Source of the DNA: Astrothelium macrocarpum
Taxonomy: Eukaryota > Ascomycota > Dothideomycetes > Trypetheliales > Trypetheliaceae
Reading direction: 5' to 3'
DNA length: 64,000 nucleotides
Assembly (NCBI GenBank): GCA_021030915.1
Contig: JAGEMR010000070.1
Coordinates: forward strand, 62,001 to 126,000
A program made the translations under genes and the position numbers. The notes under the pieces were generated by a model. The model was not told the DNA's origin. It did no database searches and saw only the letters and a program-made list of their open reading frames with translations. This document shows, in pieces, positions 54,959 through 64,000 of this stretch. Numbering within the stretch: position 1 is the first letter of the stretch; every line of letters begins with the position of its first letter.

Positions 54959-57531
54959 ATGGCTACATCTGGCCATGTATCGCCGCAAAATGTTGACCTG
55001 AAGCTCATAAATCGTCTGAATGAAAGCCGAAGTCCATACGTAAGGCAATCTCCGCCTTAAATACAAATCACGCATGAGCGGTATTCGCTGCTAACACAAG
55101 TCTACTATTGTAGGTTCGAGGGCACATGGAGAACCCAGTTGCATGGCAGATGTGGACTGCGGAGTCTTTAGCTCTTGCTAAAAAGCACAATCGTCTTCTA
55201 TTCGTCAGCATAGGATATTCGGCATGCCACTGTACGTGGGAGCGAAATCTACCAATCATCGCCGTTGCGATACGGGCTCGATGGGCTGACTTTACGAAGG
55301 GTGTCACGTTATGGAGCGCGAATCCTTCTCTCATCCTCTCATTGCCGATTTACTCAATCAAAGCTTTATTCCCTTGAAATTGGATCGAGAAGAACGTCCA
55401 GATATTGATCGGATATACATGAATTACGTTCAAGCTATCAGTGGTTCTGGCGGTTGGCCACTCAATGTCTTCCTCACTCCTGACCTCGAGCCTCTCTTTG
55501 GTGGAACGTACTTTCCAGGTCCGGGCTCTACAACCCCTGGCGCAGGTCGGATGAGTTTTGAGAACATCCTAAACAAAATGCGGGAAGTATGGACGACCCA
55601 ACAGGATAGATGCAGACAATCGGCAAAGGAGATCACTGAACAATTGAAAGCATTTTCACAGGAAGGAACGCTGGCACCTAAACAAACCAGACTCGATCAA
55701 GAAAAGGCAGACGAAGCAGATAATTTGGAACTGGAGCTGATAGAGGAAGCGTACCAATACTTCCAGCACAGATTTGACAATGAGTTTGCAGGATTTGGAA
55801 GGGCTCCTAAATTTCCTACACCAGTCAATCTGCGGTTTCTCTTGCAACTGGGCCAGCAAGCAATACCAAGAGAACAAGATGGTTTTTTAGGTCATAGAAT
55901 AGGAGGGATCGAGATTCTGGACGTTGTTGGCGAGGCCGAATGTACGAAGGCCGGCAGAATGGCAGTGAGAACACTCGAGGCAATGGCTCGAGGCGGCATC
56001 AAAGACCAGGTCGGGGAAGGCTTTGCACGATACAGCGTTACTCGTGATTGGGGCCTTCCACATTTTGAGAAGATGTAATTCCGAACTCTGAGTCCAACAT
56101 CAATCGATAGGGCAATAAAAGCGCTGACTACACCGTCTAGGCTTTATGACAACGCACAGCTTCTGCCAGCTTATCTGGACGCATACCTGCTATCTCCAAC
56201 TCCGCTGCTACGCGCAACTGTTCATGACATCGCTACCTATCTAACCACTCCGCCATTACATGCTTCCACTGGCGGATTTTACTCTGCCGAAGATGCCGAT
56301 AGCCTTTCGTCTCCTGCAGATTCTGAGAAACGCGAAGGTGCCTTTTACGTTTGGACCCTCAAGGAACTTAAATCGCTAGTGAATTCCGAACGAGATGTTG
56401 ACGTACTGGCTCGTTATTACGGTATCAGGGAGAATGGTAATGTCGCACCGGAACACGATGCCCATGACGAGCTTATCAACCAAAACATCCTCTCTGTGGG
56501 CAGAGATCCTGAAATCATCGCAAAGGAACTCGGGATGAGCCAGAAGCAAGTCGAAAATATCGTCAGCGAAGGACGGAGGAAGTTGAGAGACCACAGGGAA
56601 AAGACGAGGCCCAGACCAGCTTTGGATGACAAGATTGTAACAGCGTGGAATGGGCTTGCGATTGGAGGACTTGCGCGGACAGCCTCGGTGCTCGAGAGCT
56701 TGGCAGACGCTACGGAGGAGGACAAATCCAAAGCCAGGAGCTACAGACAAGCTTCGGAAAATGCTGCCGCATTCATCAGAAAGGAGCTGTACAATGACAA
56801 AGAAGGCACTCTCTGGCGCATCTTCCGCGAAGGTAGAGGCGACGCGCCTGCATTTGCAGACGACTATGCCTTCCTAATTAGCGGCTTGATCGACTTGTAT
56901 GAAGCAACCTTTGACGATCAGTACCTTGCATTTGCAGATCGTCTACAGCGTGAGTTTGGCTTGCTCTGGATTATCACCGACCACATTACTTACAAAGTGC
57001 TATGCAGAGTCGCAGATCTCCCTCTTCTACGATCCTCATCATTCTGGTTTCTTCTCTACCACGGCCGATGCGCCGGACTTGATACTCCGCCTTAAGGATG
57101 GCATGGACAATGCTGAACCCTCTACCAATGGTGTCACAGCTTCAAATCTTTACCGCTTATCGTCTCTGCTGAATGACCCAGAATTCAACGGGATTCCATA
57201 TTCAAAGTACGCCCAAAGTACGCTGGAGGCGTTCAGTGCGGAAATGATACAGCATCCTTACCTGTTCGTGGGGATGCTAGACAGTGTGATTGCCAGTAAT
57301 CTCGGTGTGAAAAGTATTATTATCACCGGACCCCAAGGGAAGGTAGCGCAGAAGATCAAAGAAATAAGATTAAAAAGAACAGGACTTTTAGAAACAGTGG
57401 CACGAATTGGTGGTGACTCCAAATGTGCGTGGCTGCAGGAACGGAACGAATTGCTAGCGAGCACGGACGAAACCAAACCGGCTGTACAGATATGTGAAGC
57501 CGGAGCGTGCAAAGAAGAATTGATCCTTTGA
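54959..57531 (+). CDS. SPATA20/DUF255 thioredoxin-fold protein with six-hairpin domain
   Basis: Exons 54959-55039, 55114-55231, 55300-56074, 56141-56949 and 57008-57531 give 768 residues, the usual family length. The N-terminal thioredoxin-like domain has NRLNESRSPYVRGHMENPV, then GYSACHWCHVMERESF with a CHWC redox-type motif (Cys 65 and 68), LDREERPDIDRIYM and GSGGWPLNVFLTPD. The C-terminal part is an (alpha/alpha) six-hairpin-like domain: GGFYSAEDADS, KIVTAWNGLAIGGLARTA, PAFADDYAFLISGLIDLYEA and LFYDPHHSGFFSTT. Bacterial YyaL and human SPATA20 are relatives, with poorly defined molecular function. The CHWC motif only forms after removal of the intron at 55232-55299. The gene looks intact. 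Confidence 0.92.
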
Positions 57532-57851
57532 TTAAACCCCAAGGGATACGAAGCGACGAATGGGCATGATTCGACGATGAACTTGATGCATATGCACATG
57601 AAAGAGGTCAGCGACAGAACTCGTATAGAGCAGATAGAGATAATAAATGATATAGTAATCAGATCACTTGGCGGTTGTCCAATCTCACACAATAGAAACC
57701 TGACAGATTTTACTCTGACAGGGAACCTTTTGCCCGACCTTGATTGTAGACACAAGTTTTCCCTGATTGGCTGTTCGAACCTGAGAATTGAAAAATCCTA
57801 CCCTACGGAGCTTGTTTATCGGTCGTCTGATTATATCTCATCCATGGAGAG
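57532..57851. other. Intergenic between convergent genes
   Basis: 320 bp, 3' flanks of the DUF255 and release-factor-like genes. Nothing else seen. Confidence 0.5.
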
Positions 57852-58591
57852 TCATGTCTTGTCTTTCGCGCCATCCTTTTCATGGTCAATATCAAGGCCT
57901 TCAATAAGCCTCTGTGGCTGGGCCTCTCTTTCTGCATTGTCAAGATCATCTCCAATGTCAATCCGTTGGTCTGTCACACTTGATGTAGGATTCGTTTTCT
58001 CCTCATCTAGCAACCTGTATTTTCTTCGCTTTTTCTTATCCGCGCTTGATTTCTTCTTCCTAGCTATTTCTGTCTTGATTGCCTTTCGACTTTGGTCACC
58101 CAGCTGGATTTCCTCTAACTTTTCGGCAAGAACGCGACGGGCGATTTTGCGATTTTGGGTACGTGAACGTGTTTCTTGAGACTTGACGACGATCCCAGTG
58201 GAAAGATGTTTCAATTGAACAGCGGATGATGTTTTGTTCTTCACGTAGAGATTGACTTGGATCAGCTTCCGGTTGAAATGAATTTGAAAATCTTTGCTTC
58301 TTTGCGAAAGATTCCTTCCTCGCAAGAATAGATTTTAACAGCAGAGCTTTCAATAGAATGACCCACAATTTTCTGGCCACCAGGACCAGTGCCCTTCAAA
58401 AATGCCTCTTCGATTTCATTCTCATCCAATTTGGGCCGTGGCGGCATTTGCTTGACACCGCGTAGTGTTGATGTCCGAAAGCCATGTTTGGCAATGTTCA
58501 CGAAAACAGTATTGCGGATGGGTACTGAAGAGCCCGTTCGGGAATGGAGTAAGGCGTTGAAGCAGGAAAACATGCAGCGATTGCATTGCAT
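57852..58591 (-). CDS. Mitochondrial class-I release-factor-like protein (GGQ motif, MTRFR/C12orf65 type)
   Basis: Rescues stalled mitochondrial ribosomes or acts in translation termination by peptidyl-tRNA hydrolysis. Exons on the minus strand 58367-58591 and 57852-58238 with a 128-bp intron (GTGGGT...GTGAAG), 203 residues. Residues 1-48 are Arg/Ser-rich without acidic residues, fitting a mitochondrial presequence. The catalytic KGTGPGGQKINKTSSAVQL (66-84) carries GGQ at 71-73 and is only complete after splicing. HLSTGIVVKSQETRSRTQNR follows, then a long Lys/Arg-rich C-terminal helix typical of RF-1-like rescue factors. The codon-recognition domains of true release factors are absent, hence the short-form assignment. 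Confidence 0.9.
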
Positions 58592-58892
58592 GAATTCATT
58601 GACGGTTGGATAGTGCTGATTGTGGACGAAGAAGGGTGACGTGTTGTGGTGGCTTGGAAATCATCCCTGAATTGTTCTAGAAATTTATCTTCCAAATCAC
58701 CAGGCTCCTTTCACCCGTTCACTCTGCCCTCCACTCGTTTTTCCAAATCTGGTTCTCGATTTCTCCTGATTCTTTAAATACGTTTCTTCGAATCCCTTCC
58801 TTGTGTGAGGCAAGCATTCACTCTGCCACGCTCAAGGTATACTCCTAGTTCACGGGACTTCTTATACATTCGCACCCACTTCTTTCCTTGAA
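58592..58892. other. Divergent promoter region
   Basis: 300 bp between the release-factor-like (-) and SPT small-subunit (+) genes. C/T-rich toward the latter, as in many fungal promoters. Confidence 0.5.
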
Positions 58893-59352
58893 ATGGATTT
58901 CGATTACTTGCCCTCTACGACCGCCGTCTGCACGACTCTGATAGCGTCGACCCTTGTTCTACTTCTGACTCCAGTCGTTCTCAAACCTACACAGTCCCTT
59001 CGTTGGCTTCAGCGCAAGCACTACCAATATGAAGTTACCTTCTCGTTGTACATGCTCACACCAACCGAGAAATTCATCTTCAGTATGTGAAGCTTAACCA
59101 GCTCGCCGTTCATAGCCACTGTGAATATATGCGTTTTATTTAGCTGTTCGCTAATTGTTTGGTCCTTGCACTATAGATTCTCTGCTCTTCCTCTTCCTAT
59201 CCATGATCCTCATCGCTGCTTCTCTTTACCTTCCTGAGCACGTTTCAGAAATCACACGACGAGCCTTCTATTATTATGCTGGAGAGTATCCTTCCACTAA
59301 TGCGGCTGCTCCATTACCCAACGGCATTAGAAAGACAGCTGCCGCTATTTGA
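58893..59352 (+). CDS. Serine palmitoyltransferase small subunit-like protein
   Basis: Small ER membrane protein expected to activate serine palmitoyltransferase, the first enzyme of sphingolipid synthesis. Exons 58893-59082 and 59177-59352 with a 94-bp intron (GTATGT...CTATAG), 121 residues. The family core is YQYEVTFSLYMLTPTEKFIF (about residues 45-64), immediately followed by the membrane span NSLLFLFLSMILIAASLYLP. An N-terminal hydrophobic stretch (VCTTLIASTLVLLLTPVVL) may be a second span, and the C-terminus is short and hydrophilic. The joining codon rebuilds Asn after EKFIF, as the family requires, which supports the splice. Confidence 0.88.
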
Positions 59353-60677
59353 TGGAACGAAATTACGAGTAGTGCTCACTTGCAATTCATTGTACATTAC
59401 TTTAACTTTGCTGTTGAACAGCAACTTGATACAGTGGTTGTGCTCTCAGTTGTCTGGAAGGTTGAGCAATTGGGGTAAAAAATCATAATTCCTCGCCCAT
59501 GAGTGGAGACAATTGGGACAGAATCTGTACTATTGTGGCACGGTAAACAATTAGTATTTACTATACCTAGCGCATTCCAGGGTTCGTTTGGACTGGCGTC
59601 CAAGGGCTGGAGTGCATCCGGAGTGACCATGATTGGGAATGTTGGACTACTCTATAAGTGTGTTGCATACGCAGTTCTTGTTTCTACCCATGAAGTGGCA
59701 TCAGACCATATGGACTTTTGATAACATGCTGGCCTTTGGGGAGCTATGTTAGCAAAAAATTCAGAGATTTTTATCACCATTTTTTGGTCACCCAAAGTTT
59801 GATTTTAATTTCTCAGCCCTTGTATTCTTTCCGCCAAGATCAGCCATTAAATTAATCAGGAAGGCTTTTACGATGCAGTCATCATCGTCATCAGTTCACC
59901 TACAAGTCTTCGCCTAGTGCTCGTGAAGGCTGTTCTTCTCTACGTCAGGACGTAAAGTGTCAATTTGCTAAGGTGTAAGCACAGGCATGCTACAGATTTC
60001 TTCGGACCTATGCATACCTTTTCTATAAAACTCAATGGTCAGAGCACACTGCAATCAGGCTGAAGGCCTTGGGAATAGGAGAAAGCCATGGCCGGAGCCC
60101 TTTGATCAAGCTCTTAGTACAAATTTGAGAATATCAAAAGCCTGCGCAGTAGCATCTATTGCTCAACCTGCAAGGACCACGTGCTCAAGCTGTAGCAAAG
60201 AATCAAGCAGCAAGTCGGACAAGTTACTTGAGCGTCTGAGGCTCAAATTCAGAGGGATTGGAACGAAATAACTTGAAAGAGGCTTGCCGAAGTCTATGCG
60301 ACTATCCAATACAATGAGTGCGGTCAGTAGCGAAATGATTAAGTGAATCGAATCCAGCTCATCAATTTGGACCTTCTCTGAGATCTTCGTTGCGATTATC
60401 ATCTCCAGTTGATTATTTTGTATTCATAGACAGGCTGAAAAACTCCATAAAGCATATCTGCAGATAAAATCCGATATTGTACAAGCGTTTGAGACCGACT
60501 CCTTATTGTTGAATGCTTCTAATTGTAAAATATTTTCTGAGCAGACCAATTGTTGTGAGAACCCCGTCTAAGCAAACGCTCTATTATAGCAAGCCCCGCA
60601 ACCCCAAAGCGCGCCTGAATAATCAACGTTCTGTATATTCATCAAAGCCTATGAAACTCCAGTGGCAAACAGTTGCT
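59353..60677. other. Intergenic region
   Basis: About 1.3 kb between convergent genes. Short frames without family signal. No repeats or RNA genes recognised. Confidence 0.5.
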
Positions 60678-62059
60678 TCAGTTTCGATAACATTCCTGTC
60701 CTTTGCAACCCCATTTCCTCCCGGTCATGACATACTGCTCCCAAGAGAGACCCCTCCAAATGCATTTGCCCTCGTCCTGTGGCTCTCCGTCTTCACAGAT
60801 GCGTGGTTCCCAGCTCATCAATTCCTTCCAACTTCTGAACATACGGCGCCAGTAGCAGGCCTCGGCTGCAGGCGTCAGATAGCGATCTCGGAAAACCCGG
60901 ACGGATTCTTCGGCAAGCTTCTCCGCTTCCTCTATGTTCACAGTGTAGTAATCCATTTTTGCTCTAAGGTCTGAATGATCCCGCTCAACCTGGATGAAGT
61001 TCTGGTTGGGGCCGGATGGCTGCAGGAGCGGATACCAATGCGTGATCCATTCGAGCTTGTGTGCAACAATGGCCGATCTGCAATTGAGAAGATATCGTAA
61101 CCGACCGGACCAAGTCATGCCTTCGGTGTTGGCAAGAAATCGATAGCGACAGTGATCATGCATGGGGATGAGGCCCTCAAAGCTCACATCGCTCCATTCT
61201 TGACCTTCGCTAGCGTTGATGAGCGATTCTCGTCGAGGATCATGACCCTGAGGAGCGCCTCGCCAAAACAGTTTGTTTGTTTTTGCCATGAATCCGCCAT
61301 CTTCCTCCGAAGCTTGAACCTTAGCAAGGAACTCGTCATACGATCCAACGGCAGGATGTGACCAATCGTTGAACTCTGGCATCAGCCATTGTGCTTGATC
61401 ATTTTGATGTCGACAGAAGCCCCATATTGTACGATTTTCGCTCCCACCTAGAGAATTGTCCGCTACATCAATCGTGAATTCGACATTGGGAATGACACTG
61501 GGGTCAGGTAGGGCGGAGATGGCACGGTAAATAGCAGCAACGCTTGCTATCGGTCGGTCAGGAACGTGACCTCCTTCAGTCGCCTCGAACGAGAGTATGC
61601 GTAACTGATAAGATGATTAGCCATGTTCCAGGTACCAGATCAGAATTCAACGCTTGAGGAACATCCTTAACGTACGTGACCCTTGTATATCATCAGTCGT
61701 AATTGCGGCCTGGAGTGTTCGCCATCATGCCAAGGATTTATATCCGACTCTGAAAGACCGTTGGGGCTATTCTTCTTGTGCCAACTCAAGGCTCGATCGA
61801 TTTCTTGATACTGATCTGGAAAAGCCACGTCGCATTGGGCGTCAGAGAGAGCATGATTCCGGCTGTCACGTTCTGAATTGAACTCCCATTTCGCCTGGGC
61901 ATCATGATTGGAAAGTTGAGTCAGGGGCTTGCTGGGAATATCATCTTGACTTTTGACATGTTTGGCGCGAGGTTGTAGGTAATAAAATTCAACCAAAAAT
62001 ACACCGACGACAAGGACAAGCGCTGCCGTGAAGATAGCACGGTAGGAGGTCACAGTCAT
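60678..62059 (-). CDS. CAP10-type (KDELC/POGLUT-like) glycosyltransferase, type II membrane protein
   Basis: Exons on the minus strand 61676-62059 and 60678-61604 with a 71-bp intron (GTACGT...TATCAG), 436 residues. An N-terminal signal anchor (AIFTAALVLVVGVFLVEFYYL) predicts a Golgi/ER type II protein. The CAP10 domain includes ISALPDPSVIPNVEFTIDVA, WGFCRHQNDQAQWLMPEFNDW, MAKTNKLFWRGAPQG, RYRFLANTEGMTWSGRLRYL and CRSAIVAHKLEWITHWYPLL, the blocks shared with Cryptococcus CAP10 and animal POGLUT enzymes, which transfer xylose or glucose. Acceptor and donor in this fungus are unknown. The C-terminus carries extra Cys residues (ICEDGEPQDEGKCIW, CKGQECYRN). Confidence 0.9.
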
Positions 62060-63049
62060 TCTAGACGTAGAATAAGGACAGGGAATAGATGTAAGTGAGG
62101 AGATCCGGCAGCAAGTTGACCATGATCGGTGTGTCGATGTCTTTGGTTTCGGAAACTATTGTTGCGTGCAGGTCCACTCAGGGGAGCACTGAAACATAAA
62201 AGCAGGGCTTAATCAGGGCGGTAAGCTACGCCACCTTCGGGGACCGTGCAGGAGATGGTACATAGGTACACATGATCGAAGGCAAAGCTTGTAAAAAAGC
62301 AAGAATACAGTAGCACCGTAGCATTCCTATATTCGCTCGACCGTTGTCATCCTCAACAGATCATATCGACATTGGCTAGATGATTACCGTTTCTTTTGGT
62401 CCACTTCCCAAAAGTTAAAAATCATTTGAACGCTCATCCCATGAATGGAACGGAGAAGTCCATGCGCTGTTTACTCAGCGCCGTGACTTGGTCGAATACT
62501 CCATGATCTATCCCGCTCTATCCGAGCGGCTCTTATCGAGCGAGACTCTCAGCTCATTTTGTTCAGCTACGCAGCTTTGCTGTGCTCGGAATCACGTATC
62601 ACAATAGCAGACCGTATTTCTGGAACCATAACCGCCAACACTGATCACATTGAGTGATGCCTACATAGGAGCCCAGAAACTTACGCCGTTCTCCAACAAT
62701 AACCTGAAAAGGGGCCTACAGCATGAACCTCGTGAAATGGATCCCAGACTGCGACTACTGGCACCAGTGATGAGTTCCGGCTTAACTTTCAATTGTGCAG
62801 TATTGTACAATTGCTTGCCAGTCTTATATCCTGGCATCCAGCCCACGAGTCTGAGCCACTCGCGTCTTAACACTAACGAAAAGGTGCTAAAGATTGGCTG
62901 GCGATTTAAGATGTTTTCTTGTTCTAAAGAAAGTCGTTCCATCTATCCTTGTACTCAGCTCAGCGTTGTTCCAGAAATACAATCTTCCGTCTCTTCAGGT
63001 AGATCCACATTAAGCAGAGTCTTGACTTTTCCCCGCGCTGATTCCATCC
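62060..63049. other. Intergenic between CAP10 promoter and AAA+ gene 3' end
   Basis: About 1 kb. Holds the glycosyltransferase upstream region and the ATPase 3' flank. An open frame at 62650-63150 overlaps the ATPase antisense and has no family signal. Confidence 0.5.
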
Positions 63050-64000
63050 CTAACTTATGTTCACACCGACCTCGGCCCTCCTTCGCTCGTCGTCAGTGTG
63101 ACGTTGAACATCTTCTTGGAAAAGCCTCGTCTCTCTCAAAATCTGCTTGACATGAGATACGCCTAATTTTTCGTCGCCTTCTCGGCCTCCTGCAAGCGAG
63201 GCAGCCGAGAAGAGGATATTGCGAATTTGGCGCCCGTTGAGATTCCGGAACGGAGGGTCTCTATCTCTTTCACGCTCATCGATCCATTTTAGGAGCTGTT
63301 GCTTATCGGCATTGTCATGTCTCAGCTGCTGGACAAAATTTTCATAAATCCTTCGCTTCTGCTGATCGTCAAGCTCGGGGTATCGAATAGCAAGATTAAT
63401 ACGCGATTGCACTGCGATATCCAGGGATTTAATCCGATTTGTAGTGAGTATCAGAATACCACTGTAGTATTCCAACGATCGCAAGAGCACTGGTTATATA
63501 AGCTTGGAGACAATATTCTGTGGCTAGCAGTAGAACTTACCAGAGACAAGGGCGTTTCTACCAAGTTCTGCTGTGTTATTAGCTCGAGACTCGAGAAATA
63601 CATCGGCTTCATCACTTGATTTGGTATCAGCAACATTTTCCCCTTCAATGGCTCAAATTTGGGCCAGGCTTATCCTACAAGAGCAAAACTGCCTTCCACG
63701 AAGCTGCCAAGTCAAACAGTACATCTAGTTTCCTCTGGATTTCGGCAGGATCTAGGCCGATATCGGATACTGCTACAGGGAGTAGCGGCTTTCCAGTCGC
63801 TTTGCTGATGCTCTCTTTAACTGATTAGTGATTGCTGGGTAGTCTTGTATCAAATTCTTACCAGCAGTGGAAGTTTTGCCGGCTCCTGGAGGACCTAGCT
63901 TTACTCAGTCATCGGAATTAGAGACAGTGACCTGAAACAAACCGTGTAACAAGATGGTGAGCCCAGTCCCCTTTTCTTTACTGAGATCCTGCATAATTGG
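63050..64000 (-). CDS. AAA+ ATPase, C-terminal part (5' end outside window)
   Basis: Exons on the minus strand: 63943-64000 (partial), 63862-63894, 63679-63820, 63541-63614 and 63050-63489, all in phase. Splicing assembles a full ATPase core: TILLHGPPGAGKTSTA (Walker A), KAVLLFDEADVFLESR (Walker B), LILTTNR (sensor 1) and SRINLAIRYPELD with an arginine-finger-like position. The C-terminal lid has FRNLNGRQIRNILFSAASLA. This layout is that of the large fungal family of AAA proteins with a long N-terminal half, whose roles are mostly unknown. Two introns are very short (41 and 48 bp). The substrate-recognition half lies to the right of the window. Confidence 0.88.

Noticed and set aside
1..64000. 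tRNA, rRNA or other structural RNA genes
   Set aside because: No box A/box B pair with a cloverleaf was found by eye; GGTTCGA-like strings (for example near 39885) lie inside genes or lack partners.

Overview
The window is nuclear DNA of a filamentous ascomycete (Pezizomycotina). Genes are interrupted by short GT-AG introns of about 40-130 bp, most with a CTAAC-like branch point, and lie on both strands without operons. The content is typical: a HET-domain gene, a CVNH lectin, an opsin-like PTH11-type membrane protein, CRT10 and a fungal small SPT subunit. An extremely AT-rich, gene-free tract beside transposon relics looks like repeat-induced point mutation (RIP). I cannot fix the genus. All exon joins come from splice motifs, reading phase and remembered family sequence; none rests on RNA evidence.

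Region 1 (1-1.9 kb): 3' part of an APC-family permease. Region 2 (2.27-12.62 kb): a nested transposon block. Inverted repeats of about 145 bp enclose about 10.3 kb that holds, in order, a 2.9-kb AT-rich tract, a dead Tc1/mariner element, LTR-like and tandem-repeat debris, an intact HET-domain gene and a low-complexity Ser/Gly ORF. A second, inner inverted repeat brackets the Tc1 relic and the HET gene. Region 3 (12.6-16.6 kb): a diverged direct repeat, a perfect hairpin, a tandem-CVNH protein with a glycine-zipper C-terminus, and a small gene with an in-frame stop.

Region 4 (16.6-44.4 kb) is mostly housekeeping: plasma-membrane Na+/H+ antiporter (-), Puf4-like RNA-binding protein (-), RNA polymerase III second-largest subunit (+), an FCP1/NIF-like domain protein (-), a small unknown gene (-) divergent from RRP36 (+), a low-complexity conserved-looking protein (-), an acidic protein and a BTB protein (both -), a small hydrophilic protein (+) and CRT10 (-). 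Region 5 (44.4-55 kb) is gene-poor: a decayed CAP/PRY1-like secreted protein, then an opsin-like seven-helix protein (+) and a SAM methyltransferase (-) that converge tail to tail. Region 6 (55-64 kb): a SPATA20/DUF255 thioredoxin-fold protein (+), a mitochondrial class-I release-factor-like protein (-), a serine palmitoyltransferase small subunit (+), a CAP10-type glycosyltransferase (-) and the 3' part of an AAA+ ATPase (-) that runs off the right edge.

The housekeeping genes act in separate processes (tRNA/5S transcription, pre-rRNA processing, mRNA control, mitochondrial translation, sphingolipid synthesis) and are not a pathway. The most unusual parts are the transposon-enclosed HET gene, the CVNH-CVNH-glycine-zipper protein beside it, and the small decayed genes.
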